A stretch of DNA of 64,000 nucleotides. Source: Sphingopyxis sp. MWB1. Lineage in GTDB: Bacteria > Pseudomonadota > Alphaproteobacteria > Sphingomonadales > Sphingomonadaceae. The DNA lies in NCBI RefSeq assembly GCF_000763945.1, contig NZ_JQFJ01000002.1, positions 1,302,001 to 1,366,000 of the forward strand, read 5' to 3'. Each line of letters opens with the position of its first letter. Within the stretch, counting starts at the first letter, position 1. The position numbers were made by a program, and so were the translations under genes. Shown here in pieces: positions 27,450-35,026 of this stretch. The notes beneath the pieces are model-generated. The model was not told where the DNA came from, did no database searches, and worked only from the letters and a program-made list of their open reading frames with translations.

Positions 27450-29423
27450 ATGACGGTGTTCGAGCGTGATCTGAACCCGGAAAGCGAAAGTCGGCAAGAG
27501 CGATGGCGCTTTTGGCTGACGATCGGGCTCGCCACCATATTGGCGGGCGTCATCGCCGCCCTGCTGCTGCTGCTCGCGCGCGCCAACGGAAATTATGAAC
27601 GCTCGCTCGGCTGGCAGACGCAAAGCCTCGAAGTCATCGCCCAGGCGCGCTCGCTGGATGCAACGCTGGGCCGCGCCGAAGCCGCGCTCGGACGCTTCGC
27701 TGTAGGGCTGCAAAAGGAAGATGGGCGCATTTACGAACAGCAATGGGGCCGCGCCCGGCAGTTTTTGACCCAGCTTGACCGTCATGTCCGCGACAATGAA
27801 GCGCAAAGCGCGCTGGTGGCCGAACTGACCGATGAAATCGACCGGCGCGGCGCCCTGCTCGGCGATGCCGCGCTCAGCGCCAATTATAATCAGACGGTCG
27901 CGGCCATTTCCAAATTTCACGCGGCGGGACGCGATAATGGGCTGCTGCGGATCGACCGTTTGATCAACGAGATTATCGCCAACGAACGCGCCCTGCTGCG
28001 CGATCGCAATCGCGTCGCCATATCCGACCGCGAGAGTCTGAACCGCGCGATGTGGCTCTTTTCGCTGCTGGGCGCCGCTGCTGCGCTGATTGCCATTGGC
28101 GCCACTTTCTCGCTGATCCGCGCGCAAGGGGAACGCCGCCTCGCGCTGCGCGAACAAATGGCAGAGAGCAACCGCGCGACGCTGCTGCAAGCCGCGGTCG
28201 AGGAACGCACTGCTGAACTCGCCCGTGCCAATGACGCGCTGCGCAGTGAGATGAACGAACGCGAATCGGCCGAAGCGCGCTTGCGTCAGGCTCAAAAGAT
28301 GGAGGCCGTGGGCCAGCTCACCGGCGGCATCGCGCATGATTTCAACAATATGCTCGCGGTCGTCGTCGGGGGCCTCGAACTGGCGCAGCGCTGGCTTCCG
28401 GGCGAGCCTGAAAAGGCACAGCGCCACATCGGCAACGCGCTCGACGGCGCCAATCGTGCCGCCGACCTCACACGCCGCCTCTTGACCTTTTCCCGCGCCG
28501 AGCCCGCGCGGCCCGAAACGGGCGCGATCGACGATATGATCGCCGGCTTTGCCGACCTGATCGAACGCACCATCGGCGACCGGATTGAACTGGCGCTCGA
28601 CCTCCAAGCATCCGGTGCACTCTGTCGCCTGGATCGTCAGCAGTTTGAAAATGCCCTGCTCAACCTTGCGGTCAATGCGCGCGACGCGATGCAGGGGCAT
28701 GGCGCTCTGACCATCCGCACCCGCCGACAGGACGGCGAAGCGTCCGGCGTGGCGGTGGAAGTCGCCGATAATGGCTGCGGCATGTCGCCCGCGATATTGG
28801 AGCGCGTTTTCGATCCCTTTTACACCACAAAGCCGGTGGGTCAGGGAACCGGGCTGGGCATGAGCCAGGTTTTCGCCTTTTGCCGCCAATCGGGCGGCGA
28901 GGTGCAGGTGGAATCGACCGAAGGCGAGGGCACGGTGGTCGCGATGCTCCTTCCCCTGGCGGATGCAGCCGATCATGTCGCGGAGCGAAAGGTGGCAAGC
29001 GATGCCCCCATGCCCCTATCCGGCGGCGGCCTTTCCATTCTGGTGGTCGAGGATGATCCCCGAGTGCTGGCGGCCACGGTCGAGGCAGTCAATGAACTGG
29101 GTCACCACGCGGTTGCCTGCGCCGACCCGCTCGAAGCCGAAGCCTTGGTCGAAAGCGAAAGGGAACAGGCCGGTTTCGACCTGATCCTGACCGACGTGCT
29201 GATGCCGGGACTGACCGGCCCCGAACTCGTCGCCCAGCTCAAGCAGCGCTGGCCCGACCTGTCGGTCCTGTTCGTCACCGGCTATGCGGGCGACGCCGGG
29301 GAGGTCGCAGCTTTCGGCGACCATGATGTGCTTCGCAAACCCTTCACCCTCGCCATGCTCGATCAAGCCATCGCGCGGGCCGCCAGCGCGGGCAAATCGG
29401 CGGGTGCCCGCCTTTCGGCCTGA
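27450..29423 (+). CDS. Membrane hybrid sensor histidine kinase with receiver domain
   Basis: A 657-residue protein: membrane segment near residues 24-44, a periplasmic helical sensor region, a second membrane segment near 202-222, then a coiled-coil linker. The DHp domain has the phosphorylated His at about residue 295 (GGIAHDFNNML). The ATPase domain shows NLAVNARDAM (N box), VADNGCGMS (G1), DPFYTTKPVGQGTGLGMSQV (F/G2). A C-terminal receiver has VVEDDPR and the acceptor Asp at about 581 in LILTDVLMPG. No response regulator gene is next to it, so output probably goes through a distant phosphotransfer protein. It follows spt by about 100 nt. Confidence 0.9.
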   Translation: MTVFERDLNPESESRQERWRFWLTIGLATILAGVIAALLLLLARANGNYERSLGWQTQSLEVIAQARSLDATLGRAEAALGRFAVGLQKEDGRIYEQQWGRARQFLTQLDRHVRDNEAQSALVAELTDEIDRRGALLGDAALSANYNQTVAAISKFHAAGRDNGLLRIDRLINEIIANERALLRDRNRVAISDRESLNRAMWLFSLLGAAAALIAIGATFSLIRAQGERRLALREQMAESNRATLLQAAVEERTAELARANDALRSEMNERESAEARLRQAQKMEAVGQLTGGIAHDFNNMLAVVVGGLELAQRWLPGEPEKAQRHIGNALDGANRAADLTRRLLTFSRAEPARPETGAIDDMIAGFADLIERTIGDRIELALDLQASGALCRLDRQQFENALLNLAVNARDAMQGHGALTIRTRRQDGEASGVAVEVADNGCGMSPAILERVFDPFYTTKPVGQGTGLGMSQVFAFCRQSGGEVQVESTEGEGTVVAMLLPLADAADHVAERKVASDAPMPLSGGGLSILVVEDDPRVLAATVEAVNELGHHAVACADPLEAEALVESEREQAGFDLILTDVLMPGLTGPELVAQLKQRWPDLSVLFVTGYAGDAGEVAAFGDHDVLRKPFTLAMLDQAIARAASAGKSAGARLSA

Positions 29424-29445
29424 GGCCCTTGATCCAACGGATATT

Positions 29446-30333
29446 CTAGCGGATCGCCCCCCCGCGCAGCAGGCGCGGCACCAGCACCAGCGCGGCGAGA
29501 AGGGGCCAGCGCCGCTGCCAAGGCTTGATCTCGATCGCGGTGCCGGCGTGACGGTTGATCTTCCACGCCAGATAATCAATGCCCCCGGCATAGGTCAGGC
29601 TGGCCTTGGCGAGCCGGGCGATGCTGAGCAACTTGCCCTCGATACGCCGCCGCGCCCAACCGCCGCTGCGCGCGCCCTTCTCCATCGCGGCTGCCGCAGG
29701 AGCCGCAAAATGCGCGTAACGTGCGGGATCGGCATCGACCACCGATTGGGCGCGGTTTGTGCGCTCGGCCCGCAATTCGACTGAATAGGTGAGCGCGAAG
29801 GCGCGGCGCCACCAGTCGAGCGCCGCCTCGCCCGCCCGGCGCCCCGCAGCGGCGAGCAGGGTCGGCGCGGCGCGGGCAACGGCGGCAACTGCACGATCGG
29901 CTGCCGTATCATCGACCGCCCATACGAGCCGCGAAGGCTGGGAAAAGCGCGCCCACACCGAAACATTGCGCGTTTCCGGGCCATTCAGCCGGTAGAAATC
30001 GGCTTCGCTCAGCACCGCATATTTGGCGATCAGCCCGTCATATTGAAAGGGAAAGACATTGGGGGGGATCAACCGGTTGGCGAGCGCCAGCCACCTCTTG
30101 TCATAGGCATCATCATAGTCCGAGACGATGAGATAAAAATCGAGCATCAACCCATCAAGCGCACTCTCGCGCAAACAGCTTCCATAGAAAAGCACGGCGC
30201 GCGCGCTGCCCGGATGTTGGGCCGCGAGCGCCAAGGCCATGGCGCGCACACGTGGGTCGACGGGCGTCGCCAATTCGGTTCGCACCAATGCGATCAATTC
30301 GCCGGATTCGGATTCGCCGGAAGCCATGGCCAC
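29446..30333 (-). CDS. Nucleotidyltransferase-like protein of the lipid kinase cassette
   Basis: A 295-residue protein I could not assign firmly. The segment LFYGSCLRESALDGLMLDFYLIV (Gly51-Ser52 ... Asp65-Phe-Tyr67) looks like the GS-x12-DxD/E core of the nucleotidyltransferase fold, but with Tyr where the second acid is expected, so metal use may be altered. Some resemblance to mitochondrial Tam41-type CDP-diacylglycerol synthases is possible. The C-terminal 100 residues are basic, with WKINRHAGTAIEIKPWQRRWP and a hydrophobic end that could touch the membrane. It lies 12 nt downstream of the lipid kinase gene in the same operon. Confidence 0.5.
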   Translation of the reverse strand: MAMASGESESGELIALVRTELATPVDPRVRAMALALAAQHPGSARAVLFYGSCLRESALDGLMLDFYLIVSDYDDAYDKRWLALANRLIPPNVFPFQYDGLIAKYAVLSEADFYRLNGPETRNVSVWARFSQPSRLVWAVDDTAADRAVAAVARAAPTLLAAAGRRAGEAALDWWRRAFALTYSVELRAERTNRAQSVVDADPARYAHFAAPAAAAMEKGARSGGWARRRIEGKLLSIARLAKASLTYAGGIDYLAWKINRHAGTAIEIKPWQRRWPLLAALVLVPRLLRGGAIR

Positions 30334-30345
30334 CCCCGCTTAAAC

Positions 30346-31317
30346 TTATGCGGCAAGGCGCAGAAAGGGCACCGGCGCGGTCGACGTCAGGATGATCGGC
30401 TTGCCACTGGTCGATTCGAAAATTTCGCCGTCCAGAATGACGTTTGACCGTTCGCTCTCGATCCGAATTTCATCGCCCTGCTGGAAATGCACGCCTTCCA
30501 ACGGCTTTTGCCCCAGCGTACCGCGCCAGGTTGCGCCCAGCATGCGGAACAGCGCCCCCACACTGCTGTCGGTGGCGAGCAGCTTCATATGCCCGTTGCT
30601 GCCATGGCTCTCGCTGGTGCGAATAGACAGCAACAGCTTTTCCAGCGTGGTCACGATCAACAGCGAAAATTTGCCCTTCAGCTCGCCCTGGCGAACGAGC
30701 GAGACCGTCATCGGCTGCGGCTTGGGCGGCAGGCGCCCCCCGCCCACGCCGAAAAGAATGGCGAAAAATCCCAGAATCGCGGCCAGAAAATGCGACAATC
30801 CATTGGGCAGACCCAGCGGATAGATGCGGTGCCGGCAATAAAGCATGACATCGGCGAGATAGGCGCCGCCCAGGAACATGCCGAGCACGGGCCGCGCGCC
30901 TTCGCGGTCGAGCGCGATCAGCTGCCGCTCGATGACATGATCTTCCAGACGGCCTTCGCCCACCAGTTCGACCACGCGGGCCAGCGCCTTGATCGGATCG
31001 CCCTCCGCGCCCAGATCAAGCGCGATAAGATTGGTTTTCCCATTGGGCAGCACCGCCACCGGCGGCGGCGTGCCGCCGAAATGGCCACCCGAATAAAGCT
31101 CGGTCAGCGCCGCCTGCACCGTACCGTCGCCGCCATTGATGGCGACGACGCGCGGGCTGACCATGGCGATGGTGCGGATCGCTTCGCCGATCTGATCGAC
31201 ATCCTCCACTTCATAGTGGAAAATATCGGGATGCGCCGCGCAATATTCGCGCACCCGCGGCAACAGGGCGCGGTTGCCCGTTGATCGTGGGTTGGAAAGA
31301 AGCGCGACGCTGGCCAT
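30346..31317 (-). CDS. Diacylglycerol/sphingoid lipid kinase family protein
   Basis: A 323-residue kinase of the DAGK catalytic family. Motifs: LLSNPRSTGN at the start, NGGDGTVQAALTEL (GGDGT at 62-66, nucleotide binding), VLPNGKTNLIALDLG in place of the usual GTxNDFAR, GMFLGGAYLADVM, and a C-terminal strand-rich domain ending VILDGEIFES. It phosphorylates a lipid hydroxyl. Given the adjacent spt and the ceramide synthase-like gene, ceramide or a sphingoid base is a reasonable substrate candidate, as with the ceramide kinase of Caulobacter; diacylglycerol is the alternative. It is 6 nt from the DUF2141 gene, clearly co-transcribed. Confidence 0.82.
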   Translation of the reverse strand: MASVALLSNPRSTGNRALLPRVREYCAAHPDIFHYEVEDVDQIGEAIRTIAMVSPRVVAINGGDGTVQAALTELYSGGHFGGTPPPVAVLPNGKTNLIALDLGAEGDPIKALARVVELVGEGRLEDHVIERQLIALDREGARPVLGMFLGGAYLADVMLYCRHRIYPLGLPNGLSHFLAAILGFFAILFGVGGGRLPPKPQPMTVSLVRQGELKGKFSLLIVTTLEKLLLSIRTSESHGSNGHMKLLATDSSVGALFRMLGATWRGTLGQKPLEGVHFQQGDEIRIESERSNVILDGEIFESTSGKPIILTSTAPVPFLRLAA

Positions 31318-31323
31318 GGATCC

Positions 31324-31797
31324 TTACATATATTTCATGGTGATGGAGATGCTTGCGGGGGTGTTGCCAACGGCAAAGGCGGTTTTCTTGTAGCTCGGTT
31401 TGCCCAGGTTGAAGATGTTGATGCTGGGGTTGTTCGACATGCCCCCGCCATCCTTGCTGAGATCGGTCTTGCCATTGCCATTGGTGTCGTGACGCACGGC
31501 AATTCCATAGCTTCCCGCTGCGGGCAGCGGCACGCAAACCGTCATCGACCCGGCCCGTGCCGGCACCTCGATGCGGGAAAGCCAGCGGCCTTTGGCCAGC
31601 CATTCCGATTCGGTCGCGCGATAGCTTTGCACACGCAACTTGCCCGATCCCGACTTGATGCCGTCGATCTTGACCAGCACCGAAGAGCCGCGCTGACATT
31701 GAGACAAGTCGTTGGACAGCACCCGTCCGCTGGCATTAACTGCCACGGGAAGGCTCAGAAGTGCGACGCCAATGATAGCAGGCACAATTTTCGACAT
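31324..31797 (-). CDS. DUF2141 domain-containing secreted protein
   Basis: A 157-residue periplasmic protein with a signal peptide (MSKIVPAIIGVALLSLPVAVNA) and a DUF2141 beta-sandwich: LVKIDGIKSGSGKLRVQSYR, VCVPLPAAGSYGIAVRHDTNGNGKTDLSKDGGGMSNNP, where the DTNGNGKTD loop could bind calcium, and a strand near the end. Function of the family is unknown. It is the first gene of a compact cassette followed by the lipid kinase and the nucleotidyltransferase-like gene. GAGG lies about 5 nt before the ATG. The gene is divergent from lptF. Confidence 0.75.
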   Translation of the reverse strand: MSKIVPAIIGVALLSLPVAVNASGRVLSNDLSQCQRGSSVLVKIDGIKSGSGKLRVQSYRATESEWLAKGRWLSRIEVPARAGSMTVCVPLPAAGSYGIAVRHDTNGNGKTDLSKDGGGMSNNPSINIFNLGKPSYKKTAFAVGNTPASISITMKYM

Positions 31798-31928
31798 GAC
31801 CTCAATACCTCCAGAGGTTATAGCCACGCCAACCGCGCGAAAGCGCATGCTGACATGGGTCCCTGTCGCCCTGGAACGGCATATCGGAACCATTTGCGGC
31901 CAAATCATGGTGATGGGGCGACAAAAGA

Positions 31929-33137
31929 TTGAATAAGATACCCGCCATCGACCGTTATATCGCGCGGCTCATCTTCTTTCCGATGATCGGCACGCTGATC
32001 CTGTCGGCGATGCTGCTCGTCCTTGAAAAAATGCTGCGACTCTTCGATTTTGTCGCCACCGAAGGCGGGCCGGTCAGCGTCGTGTGGCGCATGCTCGCCA
32101 ATCTGATTCCCGAATATCTCTCGCTCGGCATTCCTATCGGGCTGATGCTGGGCATTTTGCTCGCCTTCCGGCGCCTTGCGACATCGAGCGAGCTGGATGT
32201 GCTGAAGGGCGTCGGCATGAGCTTTGGGCGGCTGATGCGCATGCCCTATGCCTATGCCATTGCGCTGGCCGCGCTCAATCTCGCCATCGTCGGCTTCATT
32301 CAGCCCTATGCGCGCTATGCCTATGAAGGCTTGCAGTTCGAGCTGCGATCAGGCGCGCTGGGCGCATCTATCAAGGTCGGCGAATTTACAAAGCTCGGCG
32401 ACCGCATGACCATGCGGATCGAGGAAAGCCATGATGAGGGGCGCAGCCTGCGCGGCATTTTCGTGCGCGGGGAAAATAAGGATGGCCAGGCGGTGTCCGC
32501 GACCGCGGCGGGCGGGCAGTTTCTGGCAACCGACGATCCCGACACGATCATCCTGCGACTGACCCGCGGCGTGCTGATCCACGAATCGCCTAAATTCCCG
32601 GTCCCCCGCGTCCTGACCTTTGACAATCACGACCTCCCCATCCCGCTTCCGCAGATCGAATCCTTTCGTTTAAGGGGCGGTGCCGACCGCGAATTGACGA
32701 TTCCGGAGCTGTTTGTCGTGGGCAAGGATGAAAATGAACCGCTTCAGACCCGGCTCGAATCGCGCGCCAATTTCCATTTCCGCATTGTCGAAGTCGCGAC
32801 GATGCTGCTCATTCCGCTCATCGCGATTGCGCTTGCCATTCCGCCCAAGCGTTCCACCTCCTCGCTTGGCGTCTTCCTCTCGATCGTGATGCTGGTGACC
32901 CAGCACAAGATCAATCAATATGCCGAAGATATGGGCGCGCGCGGTGCGGTCGATCCGCTCCTTGCCCTGTGGGTGCCCTTCCTCCTCTTCGCCGCGCTCG
33001 CCATCTGGATGTATTATACCGTCGCCCATGTGCCGGGCGGCCAGCCCATCGGCGCGCTCGAACGGGTCGCGGCCAAGGCGGCCCAGAAAATTCGCGCCGC
33101 GCTTTCCTTCTTTCAGCGCAAGCAGCCGGTTTCCTGA
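31929..33137 (+). CDS. lptF: Lipopolysaccharide-type ABC exporter permease LptF
   Basis: A 402-residue inner-membrane subunit of the LptB2FG transporter that extracts amphipathic glycolipid from the inner membrane. It has three N-terminal helices (RYIARLIFFPMIGTLILSAML), a periplasmic beta-jellyroll (about 130-280) and three C-terminal helices. LSLGIPIGLMLGILLAFRRLATSSELDVLKGVGMS matches the coupling helix region that contacts LptB. The start looks like TTG with a poor SD, so the first residues are tentative. It overlaps lptG by 1 nt (TGATG). Confidence 0.9.
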   Translation: MNKIPAIDRYIARLIFFPMIGTLILSAMLLVLEKMLRLFDFVATEGGPVSVVWRMLANLIPEYLSLGIPIGLMLGILLAFRRLATSSELDVLKGVGMSFGRLMRMPYAYAIALAALNLAIVGFIQPYARYAYEGLQFELRSGALGASIKVGEFTKLGDRMTMRIEESHDEGRSLRGIFVRGENKDGQAVSATAAGGQFLATDDPDTIILRLTRGVLIHESPKFPVPRVLTFDNHDLPIPLPQIESFRLRGGADRELTIPELFVVGKDENEPLQTRLESRANFHFRIVEVATMLLIPLIAIALAIPPKRSTSSLGVFLSIVMLVTQHKINQYAEDMGARGAVDPLLALWVPFLLFAALAIWMYYTVAHVPGGQPIGALERVAAKAAQKIRAALSFFQRKQPVS

Positions 33138-34234
33138 TGCAACAATTTCATTTCTTCCCCTCGCGCACCATGGCGCTTTACGTCGGGCGGATGTTCTTCA
33201 TCCGCACCTTTGCGATATTGTTCGCGCTGGTGCTGATCCTCCAGACGCTCGACCTTCTGGGCGAAAGCGGCAAGATATTGGCGGTTGCGGGCAATAGCGA
33301 CAGCGATGTCTGGCGTTATGTCGGGCTGCGCCTGCCCCAGATCATCGAAACCTTCCTGCCTTTTTCGGTGCTTCTCGGCACGATCCTGACCCTGATCACC
33401 CTCAACCAGAACAGCGAGGTGATCGCGATGAAGGCGTCGGGCATGTCGGCGCATCAAGTGCTCGCGCCGCTATTCCTCGCCGCGCTGCTGGTTGCGGGCG
33501 TCAGCTTTGCCTTTAACGAGCGCATCGTTACCCGCGCCACCGCCTCGCTCAGCGCCTGGCAAAAGGTCGACTACGCCCAGGTTCCGACCGACAATGGCAT
33601 TCGCAGCAATATATGGGTGCGCGCAGGCCAGGACCTGATCCACGCCGGCCGGGTCGAAACCGGTGGCCCCGAACTCCGGCTGGCCGACGTCAAAATCTAT
33701 GAGCGCACGGGCGGCGTCCTGTCGGGCATATTGTCCGCCGATACCGCCCGCCCCGTCGCAGGCGGATGGGAAATGACCGACGCCAAGCGCTTCATCCGCC
33801 GTTCGGGCACGGTCGAGGAATTGGGCACGATCATCGCCGCCAAGGGCGTGCGCCCCGACCAGTTCACGCTGGCACAGGTCAAGGGCGATGAACTGCCCTT
33901 CCCCCAGCTCAAATCGGCCATTGCCGATCTGGAGGCGGCCGGACGCCCCGTTGATTCGCTGAAAGGCGTGCTGTGGCACAAGATTTCGGGGCCGCTCTCG
34001 GCGATATTGATGCCGCTGCTCGGCGCGGTCGCCGCCTTTGGCCTGGCCCGCTCGGGCAAGCTGTTCGTGCGCGCCATCCTCGGCATGGGGCTGGGCTTTG
34101 CCTATTTCGTGGCCGACAATTTCGCCCTCGCCATGGGCGACCTCGGCGCCTATTCGCCCTTCCTCGCGGCGTGGGGCCCCTTCATCCTCTTTGCACTGAT
34201 CGGCGAAATGATCCTGATCCGCACCGAGGAATAA
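33137..34234 (+). CDS. lptG: Lipopolysaccharide-type ABC exporter permease LptG
   Basis: A 365-residue partner of LptF with the same plan: helices 1-3 (TMALYVGRMFFIRTFAILFALVL), coupling region FLPFSVLLGTILTLITLNQNSEVIAMKASGMSAHQVL, a periplasmic domain, and helices 4-6. The substrate may not be lipopolysaccharide: Sphingomonads are known for replacing lipid A with glycosphingolipids, and this pair sits among sphingolipid genes. The ATG is embedded in the lptF stop codon, so both are translated together. lptB, lptC and lptD are not in the window. Confidence 0.92.
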   Translation: MQQFHFFPSRTMALYVGRMFFIRTFAILFALVLILQTLDLLGESGKILAVAGNSDSDVWRYVGLRLPQIIETFLPFSVLLGTILTLITLNQNSEVIAMKASGMSAHQVLAPLFLAALLVAGVSFAFNERIVTRATASLSAWQKVDYAQVPTDNGIRSNIWVRAGQDLIHAGRVETGGPELRLADVKIYERTGGVLSGILSADTARPVAGGWEMTDAKRFIRRSGTVEELGTIIAAKGVRPDQFTLAQVKGDELPFPQLKSAIADLEAAGRPVDSLKGVLWHKISGPLSAILMPLLGAVAAFGLARSGKLFVRAILGMGLGFAYFVADNFALAMGDLGAYSPFLAAWGPFILFALIGEMILIRTEE

Positions 34235-34276
34235 GCGTTTCGGACGGTGACGACCCGATTGCGGACATTCTCATTG

Positions 34277-34744
34277 TTAGTGCATGACCGAATATAAGTA
34301 ATATCTCAGCCGATGAAGATGCATTCCCCAGTGGGACTGATAGCCGAAACGAAACTCCCAAATGGCGTCGTTGATTGCGCCGCGCCTGATCAGGCAAAGA
34401 ACGTCAGATAGGTCGCTTGCTATGTCGGCAAGGTCGTCGATGGCATCGCCCAGGGTGAGTTGCTGATCCAAACCCTCCATCGGTTCAGCATGGGCGTAAA
34501 GGCCGAGCTCAGGGAATGAGGCCGCAGCACGCGCCGCCCACGGTTCGTAGGGAACCGACGGAATTTCATCTTCGGTATCTGGGTCAACATCCGGGGAGCG
34601 GTGATATTCGATCACGAGTCGATCTAAAGCCTCGCACAGGCGCGCAAGCCTAACGCCCTCCTCGTCAGGCTTGTCCTTGAGCAAAGCAAGATAGTCTTGG
34701 ATGGCAGCTTCTATCGAAGCTGGAGAATGGCTGGACATAGGCAT
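34277..34744 (-). CDS. DUF5063 domain-containing protein
   Basis: A 155-residue soluble helical protein with the closing signature EFRFGYQSHWGMHLHRLRYYLY that marks DUF5063. The N-terminal half has an IQDYLALLKDK-like helix and an acidic middle. The function is unknown. Base composition is lower in GC than the flanking genes and codon use is more mixed (AAA, GTT, GAT, TTG), suggesting a relatively recent acquisition. A small open frame ends exactly where this gene begins (TAGATG), hinting at coupling or at the remnant of a partner gene. Confidence 0.7.
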   Translation of the reverse strand: MPMSSHSPASIEAAIQDYLALLKDKPDEEGVRLARLCEALDRLVIEYHRSPDVDPDTEDEIPSVPYEPWAARAAASFPELGLYAHAEPMEGLDQQLTLGDAIDDLADIASDLSDVLCLIRRGAINDAIWEFRFGYQSHWGMHLHRLRYYLYSVMH

Positions 34745-35026
34745 CTATTCCGACATTGGCGAAGTAAGTGCAATGTCAGCGTCGTACCCAAAACCCGACG
34801 CCATCTGCCGAGAAAAACGCTGTCCTACATCATCCAGCCCTGCCAGCCTTTGTTCCGGCTCTTTCAACAGATGGACATAATAACGCCTACCCGCTTGGCC
34901 GGGACGGAGCAGCAACGCACGCGGCCTATCCGCCGGGCACGACCACAAGGGCGCGCACAGGGCTGAACTTTCCTGAACTTTGGAGAGATAGCGGAAGCGT
35001 AAAGGGCCTTTTTCTGCCGATTTCCG
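34745..35026. other. Spacer with small open frame ahead of the DUF5063 gene
   Basis: This 282-nt space has no recognised gene. On the minus strand an open frame of about 67 codons starts at a TTG near 34948 and ends with TAG directly abutting the DUF5063 ATG; its peptide contains RRYYVHLLKEPEQRLAGLDDVGQRF, which looks protein-like but matches nothing I know. GCGGAA at 34991 can pair with TTCCGC at 35021 around the A/T-rich AAAGGGCCTTTTT, a possible weak terminator. Real coding here is unproven. Confidence 0.35.

Noticed and set aside
27360..28976. 538-codon minus-strand frame opposite the hybrid kinase gene
   Set aside because: There are no motifs, and the plus strand has all histidine kinase boxes in order.
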